Below, one piece after another: positions 23,499 through 33,828 of a DNA stretch of 64,000 bases. Each line of letters begins with the position of its first letter. Position 1 is the stretch's first letter. The stretch spans positions 300,390 through 364,389 of the forward strand of contig QJPP01000828.1 of the NCBI GenBank assembly GCA_003996215.1, read 5' to 3'. The notes below the pieces were generated by a model. It searched no databases. It saw only the letters and a list, made by a program, of their open reading frames with translations, and was not told the DNA's origin. The position numbers and the translations under genes were made by a program. The DNA comes from Jaltomata sinuosa (Eukaryota; Streptophyta; Magnoliopsida; Solanales; Solanaceae).

Positions 23499-24559
23499 TA
23501 ATATACTATGCTTTTTAGTATGTTTTTCTTTGTCATCTAATTTATCTCCATTAAAGTTTACAATTATTTGTTTTCGCATGACGCTCTCTCGATTTTGAAC
23601 TCAATAATTATATGGTACAATAATTGTCTGTTGAAATATTGAGACAGTTCTTTCCAAGGAGAAATCGATAATACGTATAATTAGTTTTCCCTGTGGGAAT
23701 CCTGTTTTTGTGAGTAATCCAGATTATTTTAATCCAATGACTAAAGGATTGTTGGGATGCTTGGCTGAAAAAGCTTGTGGGGTGCAGAATTTGTATGTAA
23801 CAGGAGAAATGGAAATTGGAAAAAATAATGAGAAATTGTATGGATTGGTTCAATGCACAAGAGATCTTTCTAATTGGGACTATAATAAAGTGTCTTGATG
23901 GTATTATTAATAATCTTCCAAATTGTTGTGATGCATCAATAGGTGGAAGAATTAATGTTTGGAGGGAGTGGTAACTTTAGATATGAATTGTACCCTTTCC
24001 TTAATACTCCTTTGTAATTAGAATGTACTATTAATATGCTTAATAAGTATCTATTTTATCTTAATGAAAACGACACAAATAATCCTTCTAGATTCTTCCA
24101 CAACTTTTTCGTCTTGTTGACTTCTCTTTAACAAAATATGTTATTCAGACATTTCAAAAAAAAAATAATAATGTATTTTTAAAGGATTTGAGATAGGTAT
24201 AACAAAATTTTCGGAGAGACCAATTAAAAAAAAATACAATAAAAATTGTGAAGTGATAAATATTTCTTCATTTTTAATCAAAAGTTTCAAGTTGTTACGA
24301 AATACTCTTTATGTTCCAATTTATATGACTCACTTTTATTTTTAGTCAGTTTAAAAAAGAATGACATATTTCTATATTTAATAATAATTTAATTTTAAAA
24401 TATCTATTTTATCTTAATAAAATAATTTATAGTCTCATACATATATATCTCTGACTTAGTTTAAACCACCAATTTTAAAAGTCTTTCTTTATTAAATTTC
24501 GTGTCAAGTCAAACTAACTCGTATAAATTGAAACAAAAAGAATATTAGTTTTCTCTCTC

Positions 24560-24888
24560 CAATGTGAAATTTTTCGGTACCAATTCAGATTTAGTCAACT
24601 CTAATACGGATATCGGACGCCGGGTTGGAAAACCCAAAAAAGTAGGTAAAAGGGACTTTTCTCACAAAACGACCCATTAATTAAGGACTTCATTTTCTTT
24701 CCTTCCTCTCTGCCTCATCATCGCTCTGTTTCTACAAGTCTTCAACTTTTGACTTGCACCGGCGATCTCATTTTCCGATTCAAAATTCACAAAATTTAGA
24801 TTTAGTCGGATTCCAATATTGATAATCGATGTCGAGTTAGGAAACCAAGAAGAGCAAATTCAGACCGTTCAATGCTCAGAAGGACTTT
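24560..24888 (+). other. Predicted leader exon of CRK-1
   Basis: This block is conserved upstream of all three CRKs: a CT-rich segment, then ATGCTCAGAAGG and a donor-like GTGAGT at 24889. An acceptor (TTGTACAG) lies at 26438-26445. Joining 24888 to 26446 puts the ATG at 24872 in frame with the CRK coding sequence and adds ten residues (MLRRTFSSGK) before METHQ. The leader intron would be 1557 bp. This is a prediction from splice signals and three-way conservation only. Confidence 0.5.
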
Positions 24889-25262
24889 GTGAGTGTTCTT
24901 TTCTTCTTCTCATAGATATCTGAACTATCATTTTTTTGCGAATTTCACGCCATAATTATATATCGATTGTTCTCTTTTTCTATCATCGTCTCTTTTTGTA
25001 TTAAAATACACTTAGTTGAGTAAATATTGATAGTTCATGTAGGAAAAGGAACAACTGATACTTGGCCTAATCAGCTTCGAGGTTTGTATTAGTACATAGA
25101 TGGTGATATAATTGGGTGTGGAACTCGCAGAAAAAGTGATAGTTGAGATGTGTTTTTGATTGCAAAAAAGTGATAGTTTAGGAGGGAACAACTATTTCTT
25201 ATTCTGTTTTCACTATGATGCAATAATTATGTCTCCAGATTCATCATAGAACAATTATACAA

Positions 25263-25360
25263 TTTGTTGCTCGGATGGTGAGCATTCCTCACTTCCAAGC
25301 CGAAGGTTGTGAGTTCGAGCCATCAAAGGAGCAAAAAGGGGTGGGAGCTCCTTTCCTTTT
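25263..25360 (+). mobile_element. tRNA-derived SINE fragment in unit 1
   Basis: GTTGCTCGGATGGTGAGC is A-box-like and GTGAGTTCGAGCC is B-box-like, at tRNA-like spacing. Units 2 and 3 lack this segment: their sequence passes directly from ACAATT-type to a T-rich stretch. It is therefore an insertion specific to unit 1. Exact ends are unclear. Confidence 0.5.
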
Positions 25361-25720
25361 TGTTTTGTTTTAGTTTACTCGCAATTTCGGTAAGAGTGTA
25401 TGAACAAAAGAGAAAATCTTTAATAATTATGGTGAGTGATAAGTACTCATTCATCCGTAACAAGAGGTCTTAGGTTCGAGCTTTAGAAAGAAAGTTGGTT
25501 TTATAGTGAGTTCTTTACTCAAAGTCGAACTCCTCGATGCAAATCCAAATTAGTCTTGCCCCAAAGACAAGTACCCACAAAAATCAAACTGATTACCCGC
25601 CTCTATCCATTTACATTTCTGCCCATCAAACTAATTACATCATATACCCATAGTAGCAAATTAGGTTCCAGATATTAATTATGATTCCTCTTTTGCTTCT
25701 TTATAGCTTGTAAAGTTGTA

Positions 25721-26094
25721 TGTTATGAACCAGCCACGGCCCAATGTCGATACCTACACGGATGTCAAAGAACTAGTTATTGGGCCCAGAAAAAGCAACA
25801 AAACTAGAAGGCCTTCATAAAGATTGATTTGGGACCCAAGCCCACTTAACAACTAGCTAAACGGACGACAGATGAGAAAGAACGGTTTATGCGTATTGTG
25901 AAGAAACTGTCAGTTCCTCTCATCTTCTTTCTAGAGTCTAAACTTCTCATCCCCATTCTTATCTCTATCCTTAGTTACTTGTAATTTCAGTATTTTCCAT
26001 TGTAATTCAATAGTTTAAGTGTCGACGTTGTAATTTGGCTATCGGTGATTATATAATACTTGCGTATTTGTGTTGAGAATTCGGGTTTGTTTCA
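25721..26094. mobile_element. Solo LTR (374 bp) with 5-bp TSD
   Basis: It starts TGTTATGAACC and ends GGGTTTGTTTCA, flanked by identical TTGTA at 25716-25720 and 26095-26099. Unit 2 carries the unoccupied site at about 33454 (GGTTGTATTCATAA). It has no internal coding region, so it is a solo LTR left by recombination. The retrotransposon lineage is not determined. Confidence 0.85.
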
Positions 26095-26159
26095 TTGTAT
26101 TCATAATCCTCAAATTAATATCTTTCTGAGTTTTTACACATGTTCTTCTCATTCTAATA

Positions 26160-26400
26160 CTCCCTCCGTTTCAATTTGTTTGTCCAGTTTTGACTTGACA
26201 CTAAGAAAGTAAAGAAGACTTTTTAATCTTGTGGTCTTAAACTAAAGATATGTAGTATGTAACAAAATGTCCTTTAATCTTGTGGTCTTAAATATGTCAT
26301 GAGGAAAGTTGGGAATAAAGAGTTTCCAAAAATAAAGGAGGCTTTCTTTTTGAAGCGGACTAGAAAGGAAAGTATGACAAACAAATTGAAACGGAGACAG
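26160..26400. mobile_element. Stowaway MITE upstream of CRK-1
   Basis: CTCCCTCCGTTTCAATTTGT on the left and ACAAATTGAAACGGAGACAG on the right, with TA at both flanks. The orthologous copy is at 33534-33770 in unit 2; unit 3 lacks it. It lies about 45 bp upstream of the predicted acceptor of CRK-1. Confidence 0.82.
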
Positions 26401-26458
26401 TAGTACTTTAATTAGTCCTCTCACATTGTTTTCTATGTTGTACAGTTCATCTGGCAAA

Positions 26459-29400
26459 ATGGAGACACATCAAGCCCCTTCAATTTTATGTAGTCTCTTT
26501 GTTATTGTGTTGATCCTTGTACCAGATAGATCAGTGGCTGAACCAAGATCTCAGATAGTCCAGATCATATGTGGAAACGAAATGACGGTCTCGGTCCCGA
26601 ATTTTGTAGGTACAATGGAAATTCTAAGTGACGAAATGAGAACTAGAGGATATGGAGTGGCAGTTACTGGCACTGGACCAGATACTAGCTATGGACTTGG
26701 CCAATGCTATGGTGATCTTTCTTTACTCGACTGCGTCTTATGCTATGCTGAAGCACGGACTCTTCTTCCCCAGTGCTTCCCTCGTAACGGAGCGCGAATT
26801 TATCTTGATGGCTGCTTTATGCGAGCGGAGAATTACACGTTCTATGATCAGTATTTAGGTCCGGAGGACAGGCATGTATGTGGAAACAGGACCACAAAGA
26901 GTTCATTGTTCCAACAGAACGCTAGGCAAGCTGTTCAGCAAGCAGTTGCATATGCACCGACTAATAATGGCTATGCGAGTGCTCAAGTGTCAGTGCCCGG
27001 GCCTTCCAATGAGACAGCTTATGCTCTTGCTGATTGCTGGAAGACGCTGAGCGCAAACTCCTGCACAGCGTGTTTGCAAAATGCATCTGCATCCATGTTG
27101 GGATGCTTGCCTTGGTCAGAAGGTAGAGCTCTGTACACTGGATGCTTCATGAGGTATTCTGATACAAATTTTCTCAATGCTATATCTGCCAGTAGAGGCT
27201 CGTCATCAGGAGGTAATCGTTACTCTTTTCTCGTCCTGGTTTACCTGTTATTTATCGACTGAACACGTAAGTTTGCTGATAAATGGTCTTTTATTTTTAC
27301 TTTCAAATCACCGTATTGCAGGAAAAGTTGTAGTCATTGTTGTTGTTAGTTCCGTTGTCGTGTTGGGAGTAGGTGCTTTCATTGGTATTTACGTCTGGAA
27401 GAAAAAACAAATCCAGAAGAAGAGGAGGAAAGGTAAACCCTTGAGTTGATTTCTCATACGATCACTCAACTAACGATAATTATCTCCGAAAGTCTCTTTT
27501 TAGCAACATGCAAGTCCAAGGAATTACATTTATTTACTTTCAAATCACCATATTGCAGAAAAGTGACTTTCTGAAATAATTACCATTAGATAAGTTACTG
27601 TCCGAGAAATCAACTCGTAAATCCTTTTGTCCCAAAACTAGTGATAAATTTCATTAGGATATCAATGATGAACATATAGTTGGCTCTTTAAACTAAACTT
27701 GGTTCAGTAAAAGCATAAAATGCCAATTTTTTTAGCTGAACACATAGAGTGCGATCCTCTACACAACTGTACTGAAAACAATTTTAAAGAATTAACTCGA
27801 GGCATTATGGTCGTCCATTCGTGCTTTTCTTGAAAAGTTTGAGCTTGTCAGGTCCAAATGACGAGGTAAAGATCCTTCATGATAACATCTTGAACTTCAA
27901 GTATTCGACACTTGACAAAGCCACAGGGTCATTTGATGAGGCCAACAAGCTAGGGCAAGGTGGATTTGGCACGGTTTATAAGGTACATAATGGGTGAATG
28001 TAGTGCAATTCATATGTTGGAATTCACCGATTGTCCCGTCAAACCAAGTCTCAGGCGCGATTTGCTGTAGGGTGTTTTGGCAGATGGGAGAGAAATCGCT
28101 GTCAAAAGGCTGTTCTTCAACTACAAACACAGAGCTGCAGATTTTTATAACGAGGTTAACGTAATCAGTAGCGTCGAGCACAAGAATTTGGTACGTTTAT
28201 TGGGATGCAACTGCTCCGGACCGGAAAGCCTTCTTGTATACGAGTTCCTCCCCAACCAGAGTCTCGATAGTTTCATCTTCGGTAAGTAACTGACTTTTCA
28301 TTCTAGTAATAGTTTGTTTGGACAAACTTCTGGGAACTCAAAGGTGCTTATTTTAGAGAGTTGAGGTGTACGGCCAAACTTATAGGCAAAAAAATAATTG
28401 CTTTCGAGTAGAAGCAGAAGCTGAAAAAAGTAGTTTTTCTCTGTTTTGGAACATTTTGGCCAAAAACAAATTATTGCTCTAGTACTAGCAAAAGTGATTT
28501 TCAAATTCATTAATCAAACACAATTGTTTTTAGCGAACTTATACCACTAGACAGTATGCCTAGCGGCCTTTATTAGTAATAAAAATAATCAACAGGGATA
28601 AGTACAAGTAAGGGGGTCTAGGCCTTACCGCAAAAGTACTTTTAAAAATAAACAGATTTTGTAATTTTCACCTATGTTGCTCGGACTCTCCAAAACTGAT
28701 GTCGCACCCATGTCAGATCCTCCAAAAATGTACTACTTTTGGGAGAATGATTTTGTCACATATCTTGATTCCTCTTAAAAATTGACAGACCCTACCAAAG
28801 GTAAAGATCTAAATTGGGAGAAAAGATTTAAGATAATTATAGGGACTGCAGAAGGTTTGGTATACCTACATGAGAACACAAAGGCTCGAATAATTCACAG
28901 AGACATAAAAGCAAGCAATATCCTGTTGGACTCGAGGTTCCGTGCCAAGATTGCTGATTTCGGGTTGGCCAGGTCATTCCAAGAAGACAAGAGTCACATA
29001 ATCACTGTCATTGCTGGCACATTGTTAGTATTTCCTCGTCTCATATTCTAATTTTTCGCGTAAAAGTATACTAAAACACAAAGATTGATATGGTCCAATA
29101 ATGGATGATTTACCCTTTTCATGCAGAGGTTATATGGCTCCAGAATACATAGCACGTGGTCGATTAACAGAAAAAGCAGACGTTTACAGCTTTGGAGTTC
29201 TTCTGCTAGAGATTGTTACTGGAAGACGAAATAACAAGAGCAAAGATGCCGAATATACAGTCAGCTTACTTTCCAATGTAATTTCTGATGATCAATCACT
29301 TCTCCCTTGAACAAAATTTTCGATCTTGAAAAACATTTTTTGTTCATTGACAGGTGTGGGAGTACTTTCAACGTGGGATAGTGGAGGAACTGTTCGATCC

Positions 29401-29689
29401 GAATCTCATGTTGCATTACAACCCTACAATCAATGTGAAAAATGAGGTTGCGCGAGTATTACATGTGGGACTTTTGTGCACTCAAGCTATCCCGACACTA
29501 CGGCCATCCATGTCTAAGGCATTACAGATGTTCATCAAGAAAGAAGAAGAGTTGCCATCACCTACTACTCCACCCTTTCTAGATGAGAACACCATGGGAT
29601 TTCATGACCCTCGGGAGAACGACTCGATTAGAGAAGGCGATTCTGTTTCGATTGCCAACATATCTCAGAGTTCGTTTTACCCCAGATGA
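26459..29689 (+). CDS. Cysteine-rich receptor-like protein kinase, CRK2-like (CRK-1)
   Basis: Seven exons: 26459-27212, 27322-27432, 27852-27982, 28071-28281, 28789-29023, 29127-29277, 29354-29689; all introns GT-AG; 642 aa. A signal peptide (METHQAPSILCSLFV, to about residue 30) is followed by two DUF26 domains with intact C-X8-C-X2-C motifs (GQCYGDLSLLDCVLC and ADCWKTLSANSCTAC). Next come a transmembrane helix (about 254-275), a basic stop-transfer stretch (KKKQIQKKRRK) and a complete kinase: G-loop GQGGFGTVYK, K344, E360, HRD D441, DFG D459, MAPE at 484-487. It should be a plasma-membrane Ser/Thr receptor kinase of the CRK family, whose members act in defence, ROS and stress signalling; the ligand is unknown. 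Start METHQ is the first Met of this exon in a good signal-peptide context, but an upstream spliced start at 24872 is possible. Confidence 0.92.
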
Positions 29690-30049
29690 TGATATTCAAG
29701 TGCCCTGAAACTGATGATGAAGAAATTATAAGCATCATTTCGCGTAGTCTTCTTGAAGTAGACTTCATCATGATCGAGTTGTTAGCTACAACAACACCTC
29801 AGTTCGAAACAAGTTGGGGTCAGCTATATGAATCTAATCGAGCATAGTTAGTTGCTTTAATAATTTTGTTCATAGCTAGAGATCTATGTTTGGATCGATA
29901 CACAATGTTTTCCCAAGGCTAGTAGAAAATATAGGATGTGGCGTAATTCAAAACTAGGAAATGAAACCCTAAAACTAAGAACAAGAAATAAAGATAAAAG
30001 CAAGACACAAGTAAAAAATTAATAGACAATAATGGTTATATGAAAACTA

Positions 30050-30125
30050 AAACCTTAGGAATCGAACTCTCACCAACAAGGTGAAAGTTTAGGTAGCCAA
30101 CCAACTAAGCTACTAAGATTCCTTC
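30050..30125 (-). repeat. tRNA-like (SINE head-type) sequence, unit 1 copy
   Basis: On the minus strand, TAGCTTAGTTGGTTGGCTACC resembles a tRNA A box and GAGAGTTCGATTCC a B box. It recurs at 37165-37236 (unit 2) and 51297-51362 (unit 3), so it predates the duplications. It lacks a proper cloverleaf and is not a tRNA gene. Confidence 0.55.
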
Positions 30126-31079
30126 AAATTAATTGGAGTTTAGGATCCAGGGTTTAGGTTTTACTTAGATTATCAAAGAAAGCACATAGATGACAGAGGT
30201 AGAGATTTTTTTCAAAAGATAATGTGTAATAAGATGTTTTTTTATTGTTGGAGGCTTAATATTCACAAAACATGTCAAACAGTTTTACTTTGTTTGGAAA
30301 TTTAATATTTGGCCATCAAAATGCTAAATTTAATTTGAAGTTGTATTTCAAATTTAGAAAACAACTTATTAACATGTTCAACTCATTTTTCAATTTTCAC
30401 TTTTGAAATTGTATATAAATATATTCAAGCATGACCATTATTAATCCAAATATTCCTTGCAAAAAGTATAACAAAACGCAACTTCATGTTCATATTTATA
30501 CCCCAACCGTGACAAAGGCCCTTGTTGACTTTTAAGTTTTCCTTTTGAAAAATCCACACAAATAATCCTTGTAGAAATTCTTCCACAACTCTTTCCTCTT
30601 GTTGACTTCTCTCAAAAAAAAAAAAAAAAAAAAAAAAAGATCCACAAAAGTCGTGGTGAAGTGATAAATACTTTTTTATATTTTTTTTATCCTAATTTAT
30701 GTGATACAGTTTAAATTTAGAGAATTAAATAGTTTAATTTTGACTGTGAATTGAGACATGAAATCTTTAAGCTTTTTGAAATAAAATTTACATATTGAAA
30801 ACTACGTAAAAAGTACTATAAGTCACAATAATTGATAATTTAAGATATTAAAATCATACATATGAAAAAAAAAATACAGTCAAAGAAATACTTGTTTGAA
30901 TCTCGAAAACGAAAGGTATCACATAAATTGAGACGGAGGGAGTACTTACTTAAAGGTTTTGGGTTTGAGTCTTCTTACAAAACACTAGCTTTACCTACAA
31001 TGTAAGATTTCTCGGTACTGATTCGAATTTAGTCAACTCTAATACGGATATCCAACACCAGATTGAGAAACCAAAAGAA

Positions 31080-31338
31080 GTTGGTGTAAAAAGGACTTTT
31101 CTCACAAAACGATCCATTAAGGACTTCATTTTCTTCCCTTCCTCTCTCCCTCATCATCACTCTGTTTCTACAAGTCTACTACTTTGACTGCAGCTCATCA
31201 GTTTGCACAGGCGATCTCTTTTCCCGACTCAAAATTCAGAAAATTCAAATTTAGTCGGATTTCAATACGGATAATCGATGTCGAGTTAGCAAAACTAAGA
31301 AGAGCAAATTCAGACCGTTCAATGCTCAGAAGGACTTT
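31080..31338 (+). other. Predicted leader exon of CRK-2
   Basis: Same conserved block as before CRK-1. ATG at 31322, donor GTGAGT at 31339, and an acceptor ending at 33815 give the same in-frame ten-residue extension. The leader intron would be 2477 bp because the copia fragment lies inside it. No transcript evidence. Confidence 0.48.
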
Positions 31339-31870
31339 GTGAGTGTTCTTTTCTTCTTACTTCTCGTAGACACCTGAACTATCATTTTTTCGTGACTTTC
31401 ACACCTTAACTATCAGTTGTTGTCCCGTTTTCCTACCTGAATTATCACGGGTTATTCCATTTTTGTATTAAAACACACCTAGTTGAGTAGATGTTGATAG
31501 TTCAGATAGAAAAAGGGAACAACTGATACTTTGGCCTAATCAGCTTCGAGATGTGTTTTAATACATATATGGTTATAGTTCAGGAGGGAGCAACTGATAG
31601 TTGGACGGTGTAACACGCGAAAAAGTTATAGTTTGGTTATGTTTTTGAGCATTAACTCTACTTCTTATTCTGTTTTCACTAAGATGCAATAATTATGTCT
31701 AAGATTCATCACTAGAACAATTGTCCAATTTTATCCTTCTTTTTTCTTTTTTGTTCTGTTTTAGTTTACTTGGAATTTTGGTAAGAGTATATGAACAAAA
31801 TAGAAAATCTTTAATGGTTATAGTGAGTGATAGGTACTCGTTCATCCTTAATAAGAAGTGTTCCAATTCA

Positions 31871-33180
31871 TGAATCCTATCAGCAATGATCAACAGAACT
31901 CGCACGAAACAGAAGAGAGTAGACAGGGAGAGAATATTCTAGAATCTATTTGTGGAATTGTGAAAACATTTTCATTGATTATTCTTTGTACAATGATCAA
32001 CCTTATATACAGACTGTTCTCAGTGCTAACTAACTGACCGCTAAGCACACTAACTAACTGACAGCTCGCCACACTAACCGACTACTCTAACAAACTATCA
32101 ATCACCTAAACATCAATCTATAACTAACTACAGTAAGTGCACAACTGACTTGCAGTGCATAATTAGTTAACTGTGATCATGATTCAAGGCACATCAACAC
32201 ATTTACTCAATTCCTTCACACACACCCGTCAAGCTAGGAGCTATGAAGATGTTCTTCAGATGAGGGCAAGTAGTAGCAACTAAGCCATCATGGATCTTTT
32301 TTCGGATGAAATGACAATCTATGTCAATGTGCTTAGTTCTCTCATGGAACACAGGGTTGGCAGCAATTTGTAGGGCAGAAGTGGTGTCTGAATAGAGTGG
32401 AATAGGCAAAGTAATAACTACACCAAGTTCTTGGAATAAACCAGTGAGCCAGCCACCTCAGCAACTGTAGGATCCATTGCCCTGTACTCAGCTTCTGCTG
32501 AGCTTCTAGAAACTGTAACCTGCTTCTTGGACTTCCAAGATATAGGTGAAGATCCATAATGAATCAAATAACCAGTGATGGATCGATCTTCTGCTGTTAA
32601 TGCAGGAGCCCCAATTCCTAGACCTGGTGCAAGTTTCACATATCTCACCAGTCTCAAAGCAGCATCCATGTTTGATGTTTTAGGAGAATGTATGAATTGG
32701 CTTAAACACTGTACTCAACAAAGGCAATATCAGGCCTAGTGGTGGTAAGATACAATAATTTCCCAATTAGTTCTTTGATAGCCTGTGGGATTAGCCAATG
32801 GTGGATCAAGTGCGGTGGATGGAAAATGTTGATCAAACTCAGTTGTGGTGAGTTTTCGATTCAACTCCATTGGAGTAGTGACAGGCCTTGCCCCTGCTAG
32901 CCCCATGTCTGCTATAAGTTCCAGAGCATATTTTCTCTGGTGAATAAGAATACCATCCTTACTCCTAGCAAATTCCAAACCAAGAAAATACCTAAGTTCA
33001 CCAAGGTCCTTAATCTTGAAAGCTGTGTACAAGTTCTCTTTGGTCTCTACATACACCAGTACTCTCACAAGCTTATTATCTTCCCTTTTGGTGAATAGGG
33101 AATAGTCTCTAGTGCTCTGATGAAAGCCTGTGTGAGAAACTATGGCTAAGTTCACTGGTCTTGAAGTATGTAAAGGGAAA
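31871..33180 (-). mobile_element. 5'-truncated Ty1/copia element with 3' LTR
   Basis: An LTR-like segment at 31871-32199 (plus-strand TG...CA) adjoins minus-strand pol remnants. These include RNase H (WKSKKQVTVSRSSAEAEYRAM, and SDTTSALQIAANPVFHERTK) and part of the reverse transcriptase (KIKDLGELRYFLGLEFARS). The RT runs from VLVYV directly to ETKENLYT, so the catalytic YVDD segment has been deleted. The 5' half is missing and the frame is broken several times. It is dead. It lies inside the predicted leader intron of CRK-2. Confidence 0.85.
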
Positions 33181-33533
33181 AGTACATAACTACCCACAAA
33201 AATCAAACAAATTACCCGCCACTACCCATTTACGTTTCTGCCCGTCAAACTAATTACATCATATACTCATTGTAGTTTTTGTGGATAATTGACTCTTTCT
33301 GCTCTTTTTACATCATTTACCCATCGTAGCAAATTAGGTTCCAGATATGAACTAGGATAAACATTGAATTCCGAATGATTAAGACTCAAACATTCAATAA
33401 ATGCAAGCAAACGCTGCCTAAATCTATTCCTCTTTTGCTTCTCTATAGCTTGGAAGGTTGTATTCATAATTCTCAAATTAATATCTTTCTGAGTTTTTAC
33501 TCATGTTTCTTCTCATTCTAATGCTCCCTCCAT

Positions 33534-33770
33534 TTCAATTTGTTTGTCCAGTTTTGACTTGGCATGGAGTTTAACAAAGTAAAGAAGACTTTTTAATCTT
33601 GTGGTCTTAAACTAAAGATATGTAGAATGTACCAAAATGTCGTTTAATCTTGTGGTCTTAAACATGTCATGTGGAAAGTTGGGAATAAAGAGTTTCCAAA
33701 AATAAAAGAGGCTTTCTTTTTGAAGCGGACTAGAAAGGAAAGTATGACAAACAAATCGAAACGGAGGGAG
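33534..33770. mobile_element. Stowaway MITE upstream of CRK-2
   Basis: Orthologous to 26160-26400 in unit 1: CTCCCTCCATTTCAATTTGT on the left and AACGGAGGGAG on the right. The same position in both units shows that it inserted before they separated. Confidence 0.78.
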
Positions 33771-33828
33771 TAGTACTTTAATTAGTCCTCTCACATTGTT
33801 TTCTATGTTGTACAGTTCATCTGGCAAA

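Larger units (their letters stand above)
21371..24016 (+). pseudogene. CRRSP copy 4, split by a LINE and by a MITE-containing insert
   Basis: Three exon-like pieces align in order with the intact paralogues. 21371-21450 is the start and signal peptide. 22726-22955 is the first half of DUF26-1. 23608-24016 is the rest. A LINE lies between pieces 1 and 2, and about 650 bp with a Stowaway MITE between pieces 2 and 3. Near 22890 a deletion of about 50 bp removes the first C-X8-C motif. In the second motif the middle Cys codon has become TAT and a base is inserted (about 23880). It cannot encode a DUF26 protein. Confidence 0.88.
24070..30500. repeat. CRK segmental duplication, unit 1
   Basis: The unit starts with a segment (CACACAAATAATCCTT-like, near 24073) that recurs at about 30552 and 44651. 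It contains the CRK leader block, the CRK gene and its 3' flank. Units 2 (about 30500-44640) and 3 (about 44640-51420) are collinear with it apart from insertions. Without insertions the unit is close to 6 kb. Boundaries are approximate. Confidence 0.75.
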
